NCBI GenBank assembly: GCA_017590115.1
Contig: JAGGNK010012559.1
Span: 578,370-642,369, forward strand
DNA length: 64,000 nucleotides
DNA from: Montifringilla adamsi
Taxonomy: Eukaryota; Chordata; Aves; Passeriformes; Passeridae
Direction of reading: 5' to 3'
The notes beneath the pieces are model-generated. The model saw only the letters and a program-made list of their open reading frames with translations, made no database searches and was not told the DNA's origin. Each line of letters starts with the position of its first letter. Positions within the stretch are counted from its first letter, which is position 1. The translations under genes were made by a program, and so were the position numbers. Positions 45,472-56,564 of the stretch are shown here, in pieces.

Positions 45472-47064
45472 GAGAAGGGACACACCATCTCACAGCTCCC
45501 TTTGGAAAGGGATCCACCCTGTGTTAAATAAAATGTGCCTCACCCCAATGCAGAGTTAGAGAAGAATAAACACAGTCTCTATGGACAGAGGGGAATGTCC
45601 AGCTGGGACAGATTCCCAAGGAATTCCATGACACCAGCTCAGCCCCATCATTCTGAGGGAACACCCCATCCCATGCACCCAGTGAGCAAAAATCCCTCAG
45701 AATGTCTCCCTCTCCCACCCTGCAGCTGCCACCACCTGTCCCTGGGGTCACACTGCTCTGGGAATTCAGTCCTCAATGCAGCCCCTGATCCTGCCAGAGC
45801 CCATCCCAGCCCTCCCACCGCCCTTCTCATGTGGCACCACCCGAGCGTGGCTGACAGAGCGATTTCCCCTCCCAGGAGAATTGCCTGCTCCTCCCCAGGA
45901 TGAACCAGCGGTTTTTGCGAGGCTGAGGCCGCACAGTTCAGCTGTTTCCATCCCGAGCGAGGACAGACTGTTTGCTCTGTGGTGGAGAAGCAGAGAATGC
46001 TCTGTGTGAACAGAGAGGCTCTGTTCACACAATGCCCCTTTCCTGCAGAGGTTAGGCTTGGTTTTAATCAGTGTTTGCCCTCTTTTCTCTCCTTGTTTCA
46101 GTCTGAGTTGCTCAAGGTAAAAGCTGAAGTCAATTTGCTGCCTGTGCAGAGCTCCTGGTGTTGGAGCTGCACACCAGGGGAAGGTCCTGGCAGGGGAGGA
46201 AAGAGGTGGCAAAGAGATCAGCAGCACCAGCCCCTCAAAGTGGGCCAGAGAATGCACAGGGAGCTGGGCTCATCTCTGGAGGGGAAGGCCCAGGGCCAGC
46301 TCTGCACAAAGGTTTGGGGGCATTCAGAGAAAATCTGGGACTCTTCCCTGACAAATGGGAAACTGGGGAGCTGGGGCAGGGAGTCACCCAGTACACACCG
46401 ACCCAGGGCTGCTGCAAACCACAGGAGTGCCTGCAGCCTGGCAATCTGGTCATTTAAAATATCTCAGCCTGGGTGAGTTTCCTTTCCCACACTCCCAGCA
46501 CATCCCGGTTTTATTTTCAGGGAGTGGGGAGCCAGCAGACACCGGAGCAGCAAAGTCAGAGGAATGGAGCCAGGCTGTCCCCGTGATGGATTTGGCCTTG
46601 AACACGGATCAGGTGCTCCAGCATCGAGGGGTTGGGAGGAGGAGGAGGAGGAAGAAGCTCCTCAGCTGAATTCCCAATTTCCAGCTTTATCCCCAGTCTT
46701 CCCCAGCTTTTCCCTTCCTTGCAAATCCCGCACAGCTCCTGCCCCAGCAGCCAGCCCTGCTCCCACGGCTCGGGATGTCCCTGCTGTCACCCCAGAGCTC
46801 CGAGCGGGGCTGGAAGGAGCTGCTGATCCCGGGATTGGGGCTTGAGAGATGCTGCAGTGCCATCTTCAGACGGGAGGGCAGCACCCGCGGCAGGATGTGC
46901 TGGGGCACGGACGGGAGGGGAAAGAAAACCGACCCCAAAGCCCCCCCCAGACCCAAAGACCTGGAAAACATTCCCGGCTGGAGCGGCTGGAACTGGGCAG
47001 CCCAGCCCAGGGATGCAGCACAGGCTGGCACAGATCCATCCTCACAGAGCCCTGGGAAGGGCTG
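45472..47064. other. Unique sequence, no gene seen
   Basis: Mixed, locally GC-rich sequence, with a GGAGGAGGAGGAGGAAG patch near 46636. Overlapping open frames on both strands show no domain. Confidence 0.4.
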
Positions 47065-47194
47065 GGATCCATCCCCTGGATCCATCCCCGGGATCCATCC
47101 CCTGGATCCATCCCCTGGATCCATCCCTGGGATCCATCCCCTGGATCCATCCCTGGGATCAATCCCTAGGATCCATCCCCGGGATCCATCCCCT
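47065..47194. repeat. 13-bp minisatellite, 10 units
   Basis: Unit GGATCCATCCCCT with T/C and A variants. GGAT starts fall at exact 13-bp steps from 47065 to 47182. Since 13 is not a multiple of three, the reading frame cycles every 39 bp, producing the same 13-residue DPSPGSIPGIHPL-type repeat in all plus frames. Confidence 0.95.
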
Positions 47195-47552
47195 CGCACC
47201 CTTCCCTCTGTGCTGCGGCCGCAGACTGAGGGATCCAGCTGCATCAAACAGCTCAAGGGCTTTATGGAAAGCAGATCCAGCCTCTCTCTCGGCTCTGTGG
47301 CTGGGTTTGCCGAGCTGGAAATCACAATGTGTGTTTGAGCAGCTCCCTGCTCCCGGCAAGCTGGATAACATTGTTTAATCCTGATGGCTCCTTCTCCAGG
47401 AGGAGATAAAGAAGGACAAGGAGCTCTGTCCTTCCCTGCTCCCAGACCCTGCAGGCTCTGCCCTCAGAGCTCCATTTCCCATGGAACAGCCTCTCCGGAT
47501 CCCACCTCTGGCATTTCCTGGGGGGAATAAGTGATGGCAGAAACCCATGAGG
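47195..47552. other. Unique sequence, no gene seen
   Basis: Short linker. Nothing recognisable. Confidence 0.4.
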
Positions 47553-47600
47553 GCTGGGAGCACTGGGAGCACTGGGAGCACTGGGAGCACTGGGAGCCCA
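47553..47600. repeat. 9-bp repeat, about 5 units
   Basis: CACTGGGAG repeated four times with diverged edge units (GGGCTGGGAG and TGGGAGCCC). Confidence 0.93.
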
Positions 47601-47906
47601 TTTAATTCCATGCCACATTAACAACAGGCACTGACAGCCCTGTGGGCTAACAGGGTCTGCAGCCAGGGCTTGGTGCCCAGACAGCTTCAGACATGGCTCC
47701 TCTGAAAATCAGCACCCTTAAGAAAGCTTTTTTCCAGCAGCACTGGTTATTTGGGCCAATTTTTAGCAATTTTAGTCATTTTGGCCTCCTCCACACGTCA
47801 CTACTGCTGTGAGTGTCCCTGGAGCCCAGGGAACAGCAGCAAAGCTTTAGAGGAGAAAAAGCAAATGTTCCTTGGGATTTCAATGGGTTGAAATCACTGC
47901 ATGGCC

Positions 47907-48100
47907 TTTTTACAGTGGCCTGGGGGGGGACAGGAACGGCTTCAAACTGAGGAGAGCAGGGTTGGATTGGATATTGAAGAGAAATCTTTCCCTGGGAGGA
48001 GGGGAGGTGCCCAGAGCAGCTGTGGCTGCTCCTGGATCCCTGGCAGTGTCCAAGGCCAGGCTGGACATGGGAGCTTAGAGCAGCCTGGGACAGTGGGAGG
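47907..48100 (+). mobile_element. CR1 LINE fragment, common-subfamily tail
   Basis: Runs from TTTTTACAGTGGCCTGGG through GGAACGGCTTCAAACTGAG, GGATTGGATATTGAAGAGAA, CCCAGAGCAGCTGTGGCTG and AGCAGCCTGGGACAGTGGGA. The true 3' terminus is missing. This is the subfamily with the GGTTGGATTGGATATT box, as in the fragments at 18.3 and 60.5 kb. Confidence 0.88.
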
Positions 48101-48639
48101 GATGAAATCAAACCAAATTTCTGACGCTAAAATTCATCCCATCCCTGAGCCTCCTCTCCCTCACAGCCCCCAAGCAAACCCAGGTGCTACAAAAGCTCTG
48201 GAGAAGGAGGATTTGGTGAGCTGGGGAAGGGATTCCTGCACTGGAGACGAAACTAGATCCATTTTCCAGGAGCAGGGTCACAAAAGCTGTACCCTCCTAG
48301 AAAGGCACCCACCCCCCCTCGGTTCAGGAATTACAAAGCTTAGTTTTAAACCTGATCTGGGGAATGGATGAGGCTGGCTGGAGGAGCTCTGGGGGTTGTC
48401 AGCTGTGCCTGCTCACGAGGGGAGCTCTCAGCAGAGCCCTGGCAGCACCAGGGCCAGCCCTGCAGCCCAGCTTGTCCCCAAATGTGTGCCAGCAGCCTGC
48501 CAGCCCCACTCAGGGCCCTGCTCAGAGCTGGGTGACAGAACTGCCTCAGGGTCCCCCCAGTTCCTGATAACCCAGGGCTGAGAGCTGCTGGGCACGGATG
48601 GTGTGTGCCAGCACCCAGCGCTGCCTCAGCTCAGCCTGC
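48101..48639. other. Unique sequence, no gene seen
   Basis: Mixed sequence between the CR1 fragment and a short repeat. Nothing recognisable. Confidence 0.4.
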
Positions 48640-48717
48640 AGGGACAGCTCAGGGAACTCAGGGAGCTCAGAGCTCAGGGACAGCTCAGGGAACTCAGCTC
48701 AGAGCTCAGGGAACACT
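48640..48717. repeat. Imperfect AGCTCAGGGA repeat
   Basis: GACAGCTCAGGGAACTCAG and AGAGCTCAGGGA alternate, giving a 10-bp-based higher-order pattern of roughly 40 bp repeated about twice. Confidence 0.8.
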
Positions 48718-50044
48718 CCTGGATCAGCCACAGGCAGCTCTGCCTCAGACGTGACCTCCCTGCTCCCACTGCCCAGAAACACTCCGGGAGATTCCAGGCA
48801 GGGTCGAGGCCAATTTGCTCAATTCCCAGCTTGGCAGGGAAGGGATTACACAGCAAAAACTGGATCTGAGGGTTACACAGCTCTCAAAGCCCTTCACTCC
48901 CTGTCCCTCGGGCCAGCTCTAAGCCTTGCTTCTTCAGAAGCTCCTTGGCAATTAGCTCGTTTTAATTAATACCAACTCCACCCAGCGGAACCGATGCCTT
49001 GAAAACGGTTGGGAGAGAGGAAAAAAGCAAAAAAGGAGGAGAGGCAGGCTGCAGTTCTGTGCTCACCCACATGGACGGGGGTGGTGGGAGCCCTGAGGGA
49101 GCCTCGTCCCTGGCTGGGGACAGGGGAAGGGTCCTGAGCTGAGCCCACACCCCTAGGGGTGGCAGATGGAAAGGGACATCTCCCAACCCCCTCCACTGCT
49201 CCCACTCCTCACCTGTGACCCACCATCCCCGACCCCACTGCAGACACACAGAGCTCCCCCAGCTCTGCCACAGGCCTGGCCCAGCCCTGGGGATGGGAGG
49301 ATGGGAGCAGGGCTGGGAGCAGCCTGCACAGCCAGCTCTCCTTACCCAGCACCTCCTTCCTGCCTCCATGGCAACTTTCAACAGCCTTAATTGCTTCTTA
49401 TTTTAACACTTGGGGAACGAAACCTCTGTGATCCCCTATCACTTCATTATTAATGCTCCCCAGAACAGACCCCACATGCAGCCAAGCACTATTTTATGTG
49501 TTTTTACATTTGCAGCTCGAATTTTCTGTACAATCCCTGGCTGTGGATCTGCTGCTCCTCCAGCCTCTCTCCAGAGGCTGTCAGAAATCCTGAACATTTG
49601 CTTGCTCAGGGCTTTGCCCTCCCTGGGCTCTCTCCTGCCTGGTCAAAGTGGAATGAAACATCTCTGGAGGCTGCCAGTGCCAGCACTGAGCTCCCTCTCT
49701 CCTGACACAGCTTTTCCCCCGGGAATTCAGAATTGCTCCCAGCCACACAGACATTTCACGGGCAGGGAGCAGCACAGCATGGAATGTGTGCCCAGTTTCA
49801 TCCTGCCCCTCGTGCTCTGGTCACCAAACCCTTCCCCTGGGAGCCAAAGGGACAAACTGGGCTGCTCTGCCCCAAACTGGGGACACTGGGGAAAAGTGGT
49901 TGTGTCCCGTGTCACACCTGGGGGGGACATCAGGGGGTTACAGGGGCTGAGTCCAGCCCAGAGCTTCATCCCACACCTGATGGGGGCCGGGAACCCCTCT
50001 GGGATGGAGAAGCAGCAGCACAGCTCAGCTCAACAGCCCACGGA
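48718..50044. other. Unique sequence, no gene seen
   Basis: Mixed sequence. A 238-codon plus-strand open frame starting at 49410 ends in the following minisatellite and shows no domain, so I do not call it a gene. Confidence 0.4.
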
Positions 50045-50300
50045 GCCACCCGGAGGGGAAACTGGTCCAGGGGGACCTGAAAGAGTCCAGGGAGCCACCC
50101 AGGGGGAAGAAACTCATCCAGGGTGACCTGGATGGGCTGGAATTGGTCCAAGGGCACCTGAAAGAATCCAGGGGGTCACCCAGGGGTGTGAAACTGGTCC
50201 AGGGTGACCTGAAAGAGTCCAGGGGGTCACCCAGGGGCTGGAATTGGTCCAAGGTGACCTGAATGGGCTGCAATTGCTCCAAGGTGACCTGAAGGTCAAT
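50045..50300. repeat. ~50-60-bp minisatellite, about 4-5 units
   Basis: Units combine an AAACTGGTCCAGGGTGACCT or GAATTGGTCCAAGGTGACCT half, GAAAGAGTCCAGGGGGTCAC and CCAGGGG. The two half-unit types alternate with length changes, so copies are diverged and partly shuffled. Confidence 0.88.
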
Positions 50301-53154
50301 TTCCTCCCCATGGCCTCTCCCTGCCAGGCTGGAGCAGCCCTGCCTCTCCTCCTTCCCAGGGACAGCCTTGGCAGGCTCCTGCCTCCTCCCTGGGAGTGCA
50401 GAGCAGTAAAGGCAGTGACCTCCCTGCTGCACAGCTCTCACCTGCATGGATAGACATAAAAACACACAACATTTTACAATCTGCTCCCTATTCATTAGGC
50501 CCTGCTGAATACAATAAAGCTGCCACTGGACCAGCCCCTCCTGGAGCTCTCAGCTCATGCTGAAAAATGGAATTATATTGCAGTGAGGCTTGTAAACAGT
50601 GCCAGGCTTGTTTATTATAAACCCTGCTCCAAAATCCAATCAGATTAATTTACGTGGGACTTAAACCGCTGCTGCTAATTGGAGGTAATGGGATGGACAC
50701 AGCTCCTCGCTGCTCTGCAGGGGCCCAATCCTTGCGGACACTGGCCTTGGTCTGGGGGCTGCGAGGGAACTTGGAGCACCCAGAGCTCCCCATTCCTCAG
50801 GAGAAACCACATTTCCAACATCCTGACCCCCAGGGACTCCTTCACCCTCCCCCGGAGCCCCTGTGGGTCCCTTTTCTTCAGGAAGGGTGCTCTGGGCACA
50901 GCAGGGATCGCGGATCCATGGGCTCCTTCCCAGGCAGGAAGGTTTGCTGGGACACACTTTGCTCTGATCCCAGCCCAGCATTTCTCCCAGCCCTGCCCTT
51001 CCCTCCTGGCTCAGTCCCAGTTTGGGATCACAAACAGCAAAGCCAAGGTGGGCACTGAGTACAGAAATGGATTTAAAGTTCCCCTTAAGCATAAGAGCTC
51101 TCCTTTGTTAAAAAGGTGAGGGCAGGGGGGAAGGAAGGTGAAGTGAATTTATCCAGAAGTTGGTCAATCCCTTAATCCCAGGAGATCAGAGCCATCCCAA
51201 TGGCTGGAAATCAGCTGGATTTCACTCTCCCCTTGGTGGGCTACTGCTTCCATGAAGAGCTCATTTCAAGACACAAAGAGCCACATCAGGGAAGCCTCAG
51301 CTCCTAATTCTGGGAGATGAAGTGGGACAGAGGGGATTTGAGGCAATTCTGGCTGGGAGCATCTGGGGGAGGTTTCCACAGGCACGGTGGGCACGGGGCT
51401 GTGCCTGTCCTAAGGGGGCTGAGGGAGAGCTGCTCCATAACACAGAAAATCCTTCTCTCCCTCCAATCCCAGGGGCCAGAACTGCTCCAGCTCTCCTGGG
51501 CTGGCCTCAGGAAGCAGGATTTGAAGGCCCTTGTTCTGCAGCATCTTGTCACTGTGTGCCAGATTCCCAAAAGGCAGCATTCCCAGAGTTTCCAACATAA
51601 TTCCTGTGCCTGGTCTGCCTCCCTCCCCATCAGACCCTGGTGATGCCAGATCTGACTGGGAGATGGAAGAGCTCCCACAGGGAACCTTGCAGCAGGTGGA
51701 TTTCTCCCTCTACCTTCCCGAATTATCCTTCCAAAGCAGATGCTCCTTCCCTTTCCAGACTCCAGGAGCTTTTTGTGTCTCTGGGTGCTGGAGAAAACAC
51801 AGAAAATTTCCTCTCTGGCAGCTTCAGCTGCAGAGCCAAGGGGGCACAGGCTGGCACCGCTCTGGGGAGGCCATGGAGCCCATCCAGCTGCCCCAGGAGC
51901 AGCAGCCGGAGATCCTGCTGGAAGCACAGCCCACAGAGAGCTGCACAGCCAGAATTCCAGCAGAATTCCCATTTAACGGCTCTGCCTGGCACAGGAGGGA
52001 GCTGGGCAGGAAGGGCCCCCCCACCAGCAGGACACAAAGCCACATCATCCCCAGGACCAAAGGAACCAGATTTGTGTTCATTTTCAACAAATTACAGCCA
52101 AGGGAGGGAGAAGGAAAAGGACAATTTGATGGAGCAGCTGGGGAGAACCCCCTCAGGATGAGTCCATCAGAAGCACTGGGGACTGAGAGGGTCTGACTGG
52201 GGAGAGCTGCCCCTTCCAAAGCTCAGATCCCCAACTGCTGGAGAATCAGTCCCAGGTCAGGGACAAGGCTCCCCTGCTCCATTCCCTGGCTGGCTGCTCA
52301 CAGGGAAGAAGAGCTCCAGGCCACGAGGCAGCACCAACCCTGGGGAAGGAGCAGCTGCTCAGGGAGGTACAGAGGAGTGGACGCTTTAGGGAGAGGGAGA
52401 GATTTTCCACCAGACAGATTTTGGGCTTCCTTCCCTTCACATGTAAACTTTGTCCTCAGGTGAGGTGTCCTAACAAGGACACGGCTGCATAAACACCTGT
52501 GGTGTTTAATATATAAATTAAATAAATTAATAACCAAACCTCCTGAAAGGAGAGGGAATGAGAGAATCAGCTGGGTCTGACAGATGTGCCTGTGACATGG
52601 AAAAAGGAGGAAAAGCTCTGGAGCAGACCTTGGATCATTCCAGGCTGCTGGCTCAGAGCAGACAGAAGCATTTTTGTAGCCTGGGGACCTTCAGCAGCAA
52701 ACCAGGAGAAGTTCCCCTCCCTGGGCTCTGCATTTTTATCTTTACTTTTCCCTCCCCTCCCCAGAAAAGCAGCTCAGGTGCAGCTCCTTGGGGTTCCCAT
52801 CCCTGGGAATTGCTGCCATCCATGACTTCCTTGGATCTCCCCCCTTCCAGGAGTTTTCTCCTCCAGCACGGAACAAACACAACTGAGGAGGGCAGAACAT
52901 TTGCAGCTCCTGTGGGAAAGGTGTTTCCAAACCTGCTCTTCACTCAATCCCCTGGGAACTGCAGCTTCCTCAGGGACCAGGAGCAGCTTTTCCCTATCCC
53001 AGCACAGCCTCATCCTCCAGGTGCTAAATGGAGACACTGTAAACTCAGACGGGCTGGGGATGTGTCACAGCTGCAATTCCAGCTGCAGGTGCAATTTTGT
53101 TGGGAAATGGGAACTTGCAGCCTCTGTGCTGCTGCTTTGGAGCGAGGTGGGACC
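50301..53154. other. Unique sequence, no gene seen
   Basis: Nearly 3 kb without recognisable repeats. Overlapping frames of 220-235 codons at 51304-52196 (both strands) and 52558-53265 are unsupported: they overlap each other on opposite strands, and the last runs into a CR1 fragment. An AT-rich patch lies at 50560-50690. Confidence 0.4.
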
Positions 53155-53312
53155 TGTAATGCAGAAATTGTGGCTGCCCCTGGACCCTGGGAGTGCCCAA
53201 GGCCAGGCTGGATGGAGCCTGGAGCTCCATGGCACAGGGGAAGGGTCTCTGCCCATGGCTGGTGAGATTTAAATCCCTTTCCCACCCAAACCATCCCATG
53301 ACTCCATGAAAT
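53155..53312 (+). mobile_element. CR1 LINE 3' terminal fragment
   Basis: AAATTGTGGCTGCCCCTGGA, GTGCCCAAGGCCAGGCTGG, then TTTAAATCCCTTTCCCACCC and ACCATCCCATGACTCCATGA: the last 150 bp of the CR1 tail with a preserved terminus. Confidence 0.85.
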
Positions 53313-54337
53313 TCCCCCTCAGGCAGCTGCAGTTACCACTCAGTGTGGGCTGATCCTGACTTCCCGGTCCAATGGAATAAATTCAGCAGGACCCAGCCAT
53401 ATGGGAAGTTTTAGGGAAAACAGAAACATGTGAAAGGATTATGGAGAGTTTTGGTTTTTTTTTTTAAAAAAAACTTTCTTAGCCCCTTCAGAACATGAAA
53501 ATAGGAATTGCATCTTTGAGGCAGCTCAAAAGCCCCGTTTGGGGTTGCGTGTCTGTTCACAAACCCTGGATTTGCTTCTCACAATCAAGAAATGAGCTTA
53601 GAATCAAACACTTCAAAAAAGTGTGCTCTTCTGCTTTTAGGGATTTCCAGCACTTTTAAGTGGATATGGATGCACACAGAGCTTTCCTCTGCATTGGCCA
53701 CAAACATTAACACTTCATTTGGCTTTAATGAGCAACTTGAAACTCCAAAAATCAAGAAAAGGCCCTAAAGCGATTGGAAATAAAACTTGACAGCAGCACA
53801 AAAGTAACCAGGCTTTCTCCAGCCTCTCCCGGCCAACCTGTGGAAAATCTTTTCCTGCCTCAGCACCCAGATGAGGGAAGCAGCCACAAATGATGGGCAG
53901 CCAGGCTTTTAAGCACCTTAAAAATTTAAATGAGTTCTAGGTGTAAATTCCAAATGCTTCCTCCAACTGCATTAAGGCATTTTCCATTCAGAATGGGAAC
54001 AGCACAGATTTGATTTTGTGTACCTGTGCTGAGTGTGGGGATGCAGGGAATTGGAGCCCTCTGCTGAGAGCCTGCACTGGGATTTGATGCATTCCAAGGT
54101 GATCCCAGGCTGGGGTCAGGCCGTGGTCACGGGCTTGCCTGGGGTGCCAAAGCCTGGGGGAGGCTGCAGCTGAGAGCAAAGAAACCCCTCTGAGCGCCTG
54201 GGAGCTGCTCCCTCCTCCAGCCTTGCCCTTGGAGCAGCTCTGAGCCACAGCCAGCAGCCAATTCCATCTGTGCCCAGCCAAATCCCTCATCCTGGGCACT
54301 TCTGTGCTGCCAAAACCTCACCAAAGCACAGGGAACC
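53313..54337. other. Unique sequence, no gene seen
   Basis: Contains a T12 followed by A8 patch near 53457-53477 and AT-rich sequence to 54010. Nothing gene-like. Confidence 0.4.
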
Positions 54338-54465
54338 CTTCATAGGTCACCAGTGCCTGGGCAGGGACACATCCCACCAGGCCAGGCTGTTCCCAGCCCT
54401 GCCCAACCCGGCCTTGGGCACTTCCAGGGATGGAGCAGCCCCACAGCCTTCCTGTGCTCCATTCC
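54338..54465 (-). mobile_element. CR1 fragment, left arm of head-to-head pair
   Basis: TAGGTCACCAGTGCCTGGGC, GGGACACATCCCACCAGGCC, CGGCCTTGGGCACTTCCAGG and GATGGAGCAGCCCCACAGCC: the complement of the CR1 tail. It faces away from a plus-strand CR1 fragment about 85 bp to the right. Confidence 0.75.
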
Positions 54466-54549
54466 CCGTCCTGCTCCTCCAGCACAAACCTCCCCTAAAA
54501 TCAGCAATTTGCAGTGAAAGTGCCCAGAATTGCCTGTAAGGAATAAAAG

Positions 54550-54685
54550 GCACAGGACAGCTGGGGCTGCTCCACCCCTGGGGTGCCCAAGGCCAGCCTG
54601 GAGAGTGGAGGGGCCCTGCCATGGCAGGGGTGGGGTGGGATGGGATGATCTTTAGTGCCCCCTCCACAGCATTCCTTGGATTTTA
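54550..54685 (+). mobile_element. CR1 fragment, right arm of head-to-head pair
   Basis: CAGCTGGGGCTGCTCCACCC, GTGCCCAAGGCCAGCCTGG, CCCTGCCATGGCAGGGGTGG, then TTAGTGCCCCCTCCACAGCA and a terminus. Part is complementary to the fragment at 54338-54465, so the two could fold as an imperfect hairpin. Confidence 0.78.
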
Positions 54686-56449
54686 AGAGGGAAATCCCAA
54701 ACCCTCTGGCAGGAGCTGCCTGGGAGCTGCTTTTGAGCAGCACAGGGGGGTCAGAGCAGGCCCAGCAGCTGCTCAGATGAGCAGCCCAGCTCAGGAAAAG
54801 CTTCACTCTCCACTCCTTCCTAAGTTCTTTTCCTTTTTAATTCCACTTGCTACAGCAAAGCACTGCAAAGCTGTATTTAAATTAAAACAATCCTCCAGCC
54901 TGCAGAGAAAACACACAGAGCCATCCATTTCCATGAGCAAACGGGGCAGGAAATCCAAGCAAGATTTATACAGTTATTCCTCTGTAATTATCCAGAAGAG
55001 AGAGAAAGCTCAGGGGTCAGCAGTATCTCATTCATTATCACACCCCAGCAGCTTCTTAGGCTTTAATTTTGGTTTATTTTTTTGCAATCCCCTGCCTACA
55101 TCCAGATTAAGGATGATGTGCTGGGAAAATAAAGCTCTTTGTTGATAATGGGGTGAAATAAAGCTCCCCCCGCACCAGAGTCCCTCCAGGCCCAGGTGTG
55201 GCTGTCACCTGCTGCAGGCTGACCAGGCCATCATCTGATGTAGGGAAATGAAGAGTAAAATGAAAAGTAATTCAAAGGGAAGAGGGAAAATAAGGAGCCC
55301 TTTGAGAGCCAACATTTTCATTTGTCTTTTGCTGTAACAGCTCCATCCATTCTTTTTTTCAGCCCCTCAAAAGCTGTTGGTGCTGCTGTGGTTTATGGCA
55401 GGAGAACCCTGGGATCCCGTGCTGGTGGCACTTCAGCAGGGCCACATCCCTCTGGTTCCAGAACAAAACTCTCCTTGCCACAGGGAGACCCCAGAAATGC
55501 AGCAAAGTGGAGGAGAAGAGCTCCAAACCTGCCAAATTTGGGCTCTCCAGTCCCAGTGCCAGTGCCAGTGCCAGGCTGGTCAGGCTGTCCCAGCTCCAGC
55601 CTCACCCCCATGGTGGGACCTGCAGGTGCCCACGCTGGGGGATTGTTTTCCCCCCACCCCAGTTAGGGGTTTCTCCATCCCAGAGGGAGGGATTTTGCTC
55701 CAGCACTTCCCCAGACCGAGCTGAGAAGCTCTGGAGGGCTTCAGGCCAGGCTGAGGGAGGGCTCCAGGGGAACCAGGAGGGAGCAAAGGCTGCTCTGGGC
55801 ACAGAGGACAGTCCATGGGAGGGGTCACCAGGAGAACACTGCTGAGGGGAGCCAGGGAGCAGCTGCAGGGATTAACCCTGGAAAAAACCCATTCTCCACC
55901 TCCACGAGAGCCAGAGGTGCTGCAGAAGCTGCTGGGGCAGGAGAGGCTCAACCCCCACACCGAGGTGCCCAACCTGAGGCACTTGGAGAACAAAAGGTGC
56001 TGATTGGGGAAGGATTTTTACAAGGGTGTTTAAAGCTCATTAGAAGAGCTAATGGGAGTTTTTAATTTAGGGCCTGGGACTTCCTGGGGCAGCCTCACAC
56101 GCTCAGACAGGGCTCAAAAAGATAAAAGAGGTCCATAGGAACTGATCATGATTTTCTGCTTAATTAAAGATCCTCCTCTTCAATTACTGCAGCTTAATCT
56201 GGGTGTACAGGCCTCTAAGTGGCATCAGCTGAGGACACAGCCCCGAGCAGATTGAAGCACTGACACTGATTTAGGTCCTACTTGGCTTCTTCTGTCTTAT
56301 TTCCATGGCAAGGGAAGTTTATTTATTTATTCGAGGAGTCAGAGCTGCTGTCCTTGTGCCTACAGCTGGGTTTCACTGACACCCTGGGGCTGATGGCTCC
56401 CAGGTTTCTTTTATGGTTTTAAAACTTTCAAACATTGCAAAAAGCTGGG
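54686..56449. other. Unique sequence with small CCAGTG repeat
   Basis: No gene recognised. CCAGTG is repeated about four to five times at 55552-55575. AT-rich patches at 54820-55140 and 56130-56230 (TGCTTAATTAAAGATCC, CAATTACTGCAGCTTAATC) may be conserved elements. Confidence 0.4.
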
Positions 56450-56564
56450 TTTTTTTGTTTGTTTTTGTTTGTTTGGGGGTTTTTTTTGTTTTGTTTGGTT
56501 TTTTTTTTTTTTTTGGTTTTTTTTTGGTTTTTTTTATTGTTTTTTTTTTTTTTTTTTCCCCCCA
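56450..56564. repeat. T-rich low-complexity tract
   Basis: Runs of 7-20 T separated by G, GG and one GGGGG, ending in T17 or so then CCCCCC. The minus strand reads as a lysine-rich false open frame. It may be a degraded homopolymer expanded by slippage; no retrocopy was recognised beside it. Confidence 0.9.

Noticed and set aside
44485..45559. Open frames of 200-330 codons on both strands, MDGW or SIHP repeats
   Set aside because: Entirely produced by the GGAT tract, which is open in every frame because 4-bp units repeat each 12 bp.
51304..53265. Frames of 220-235 codons on both strands
   Set aside because: Mutually overlapping in opposite orientation, no domain, no splice structure, and the last one ends in a CR1 fragment.
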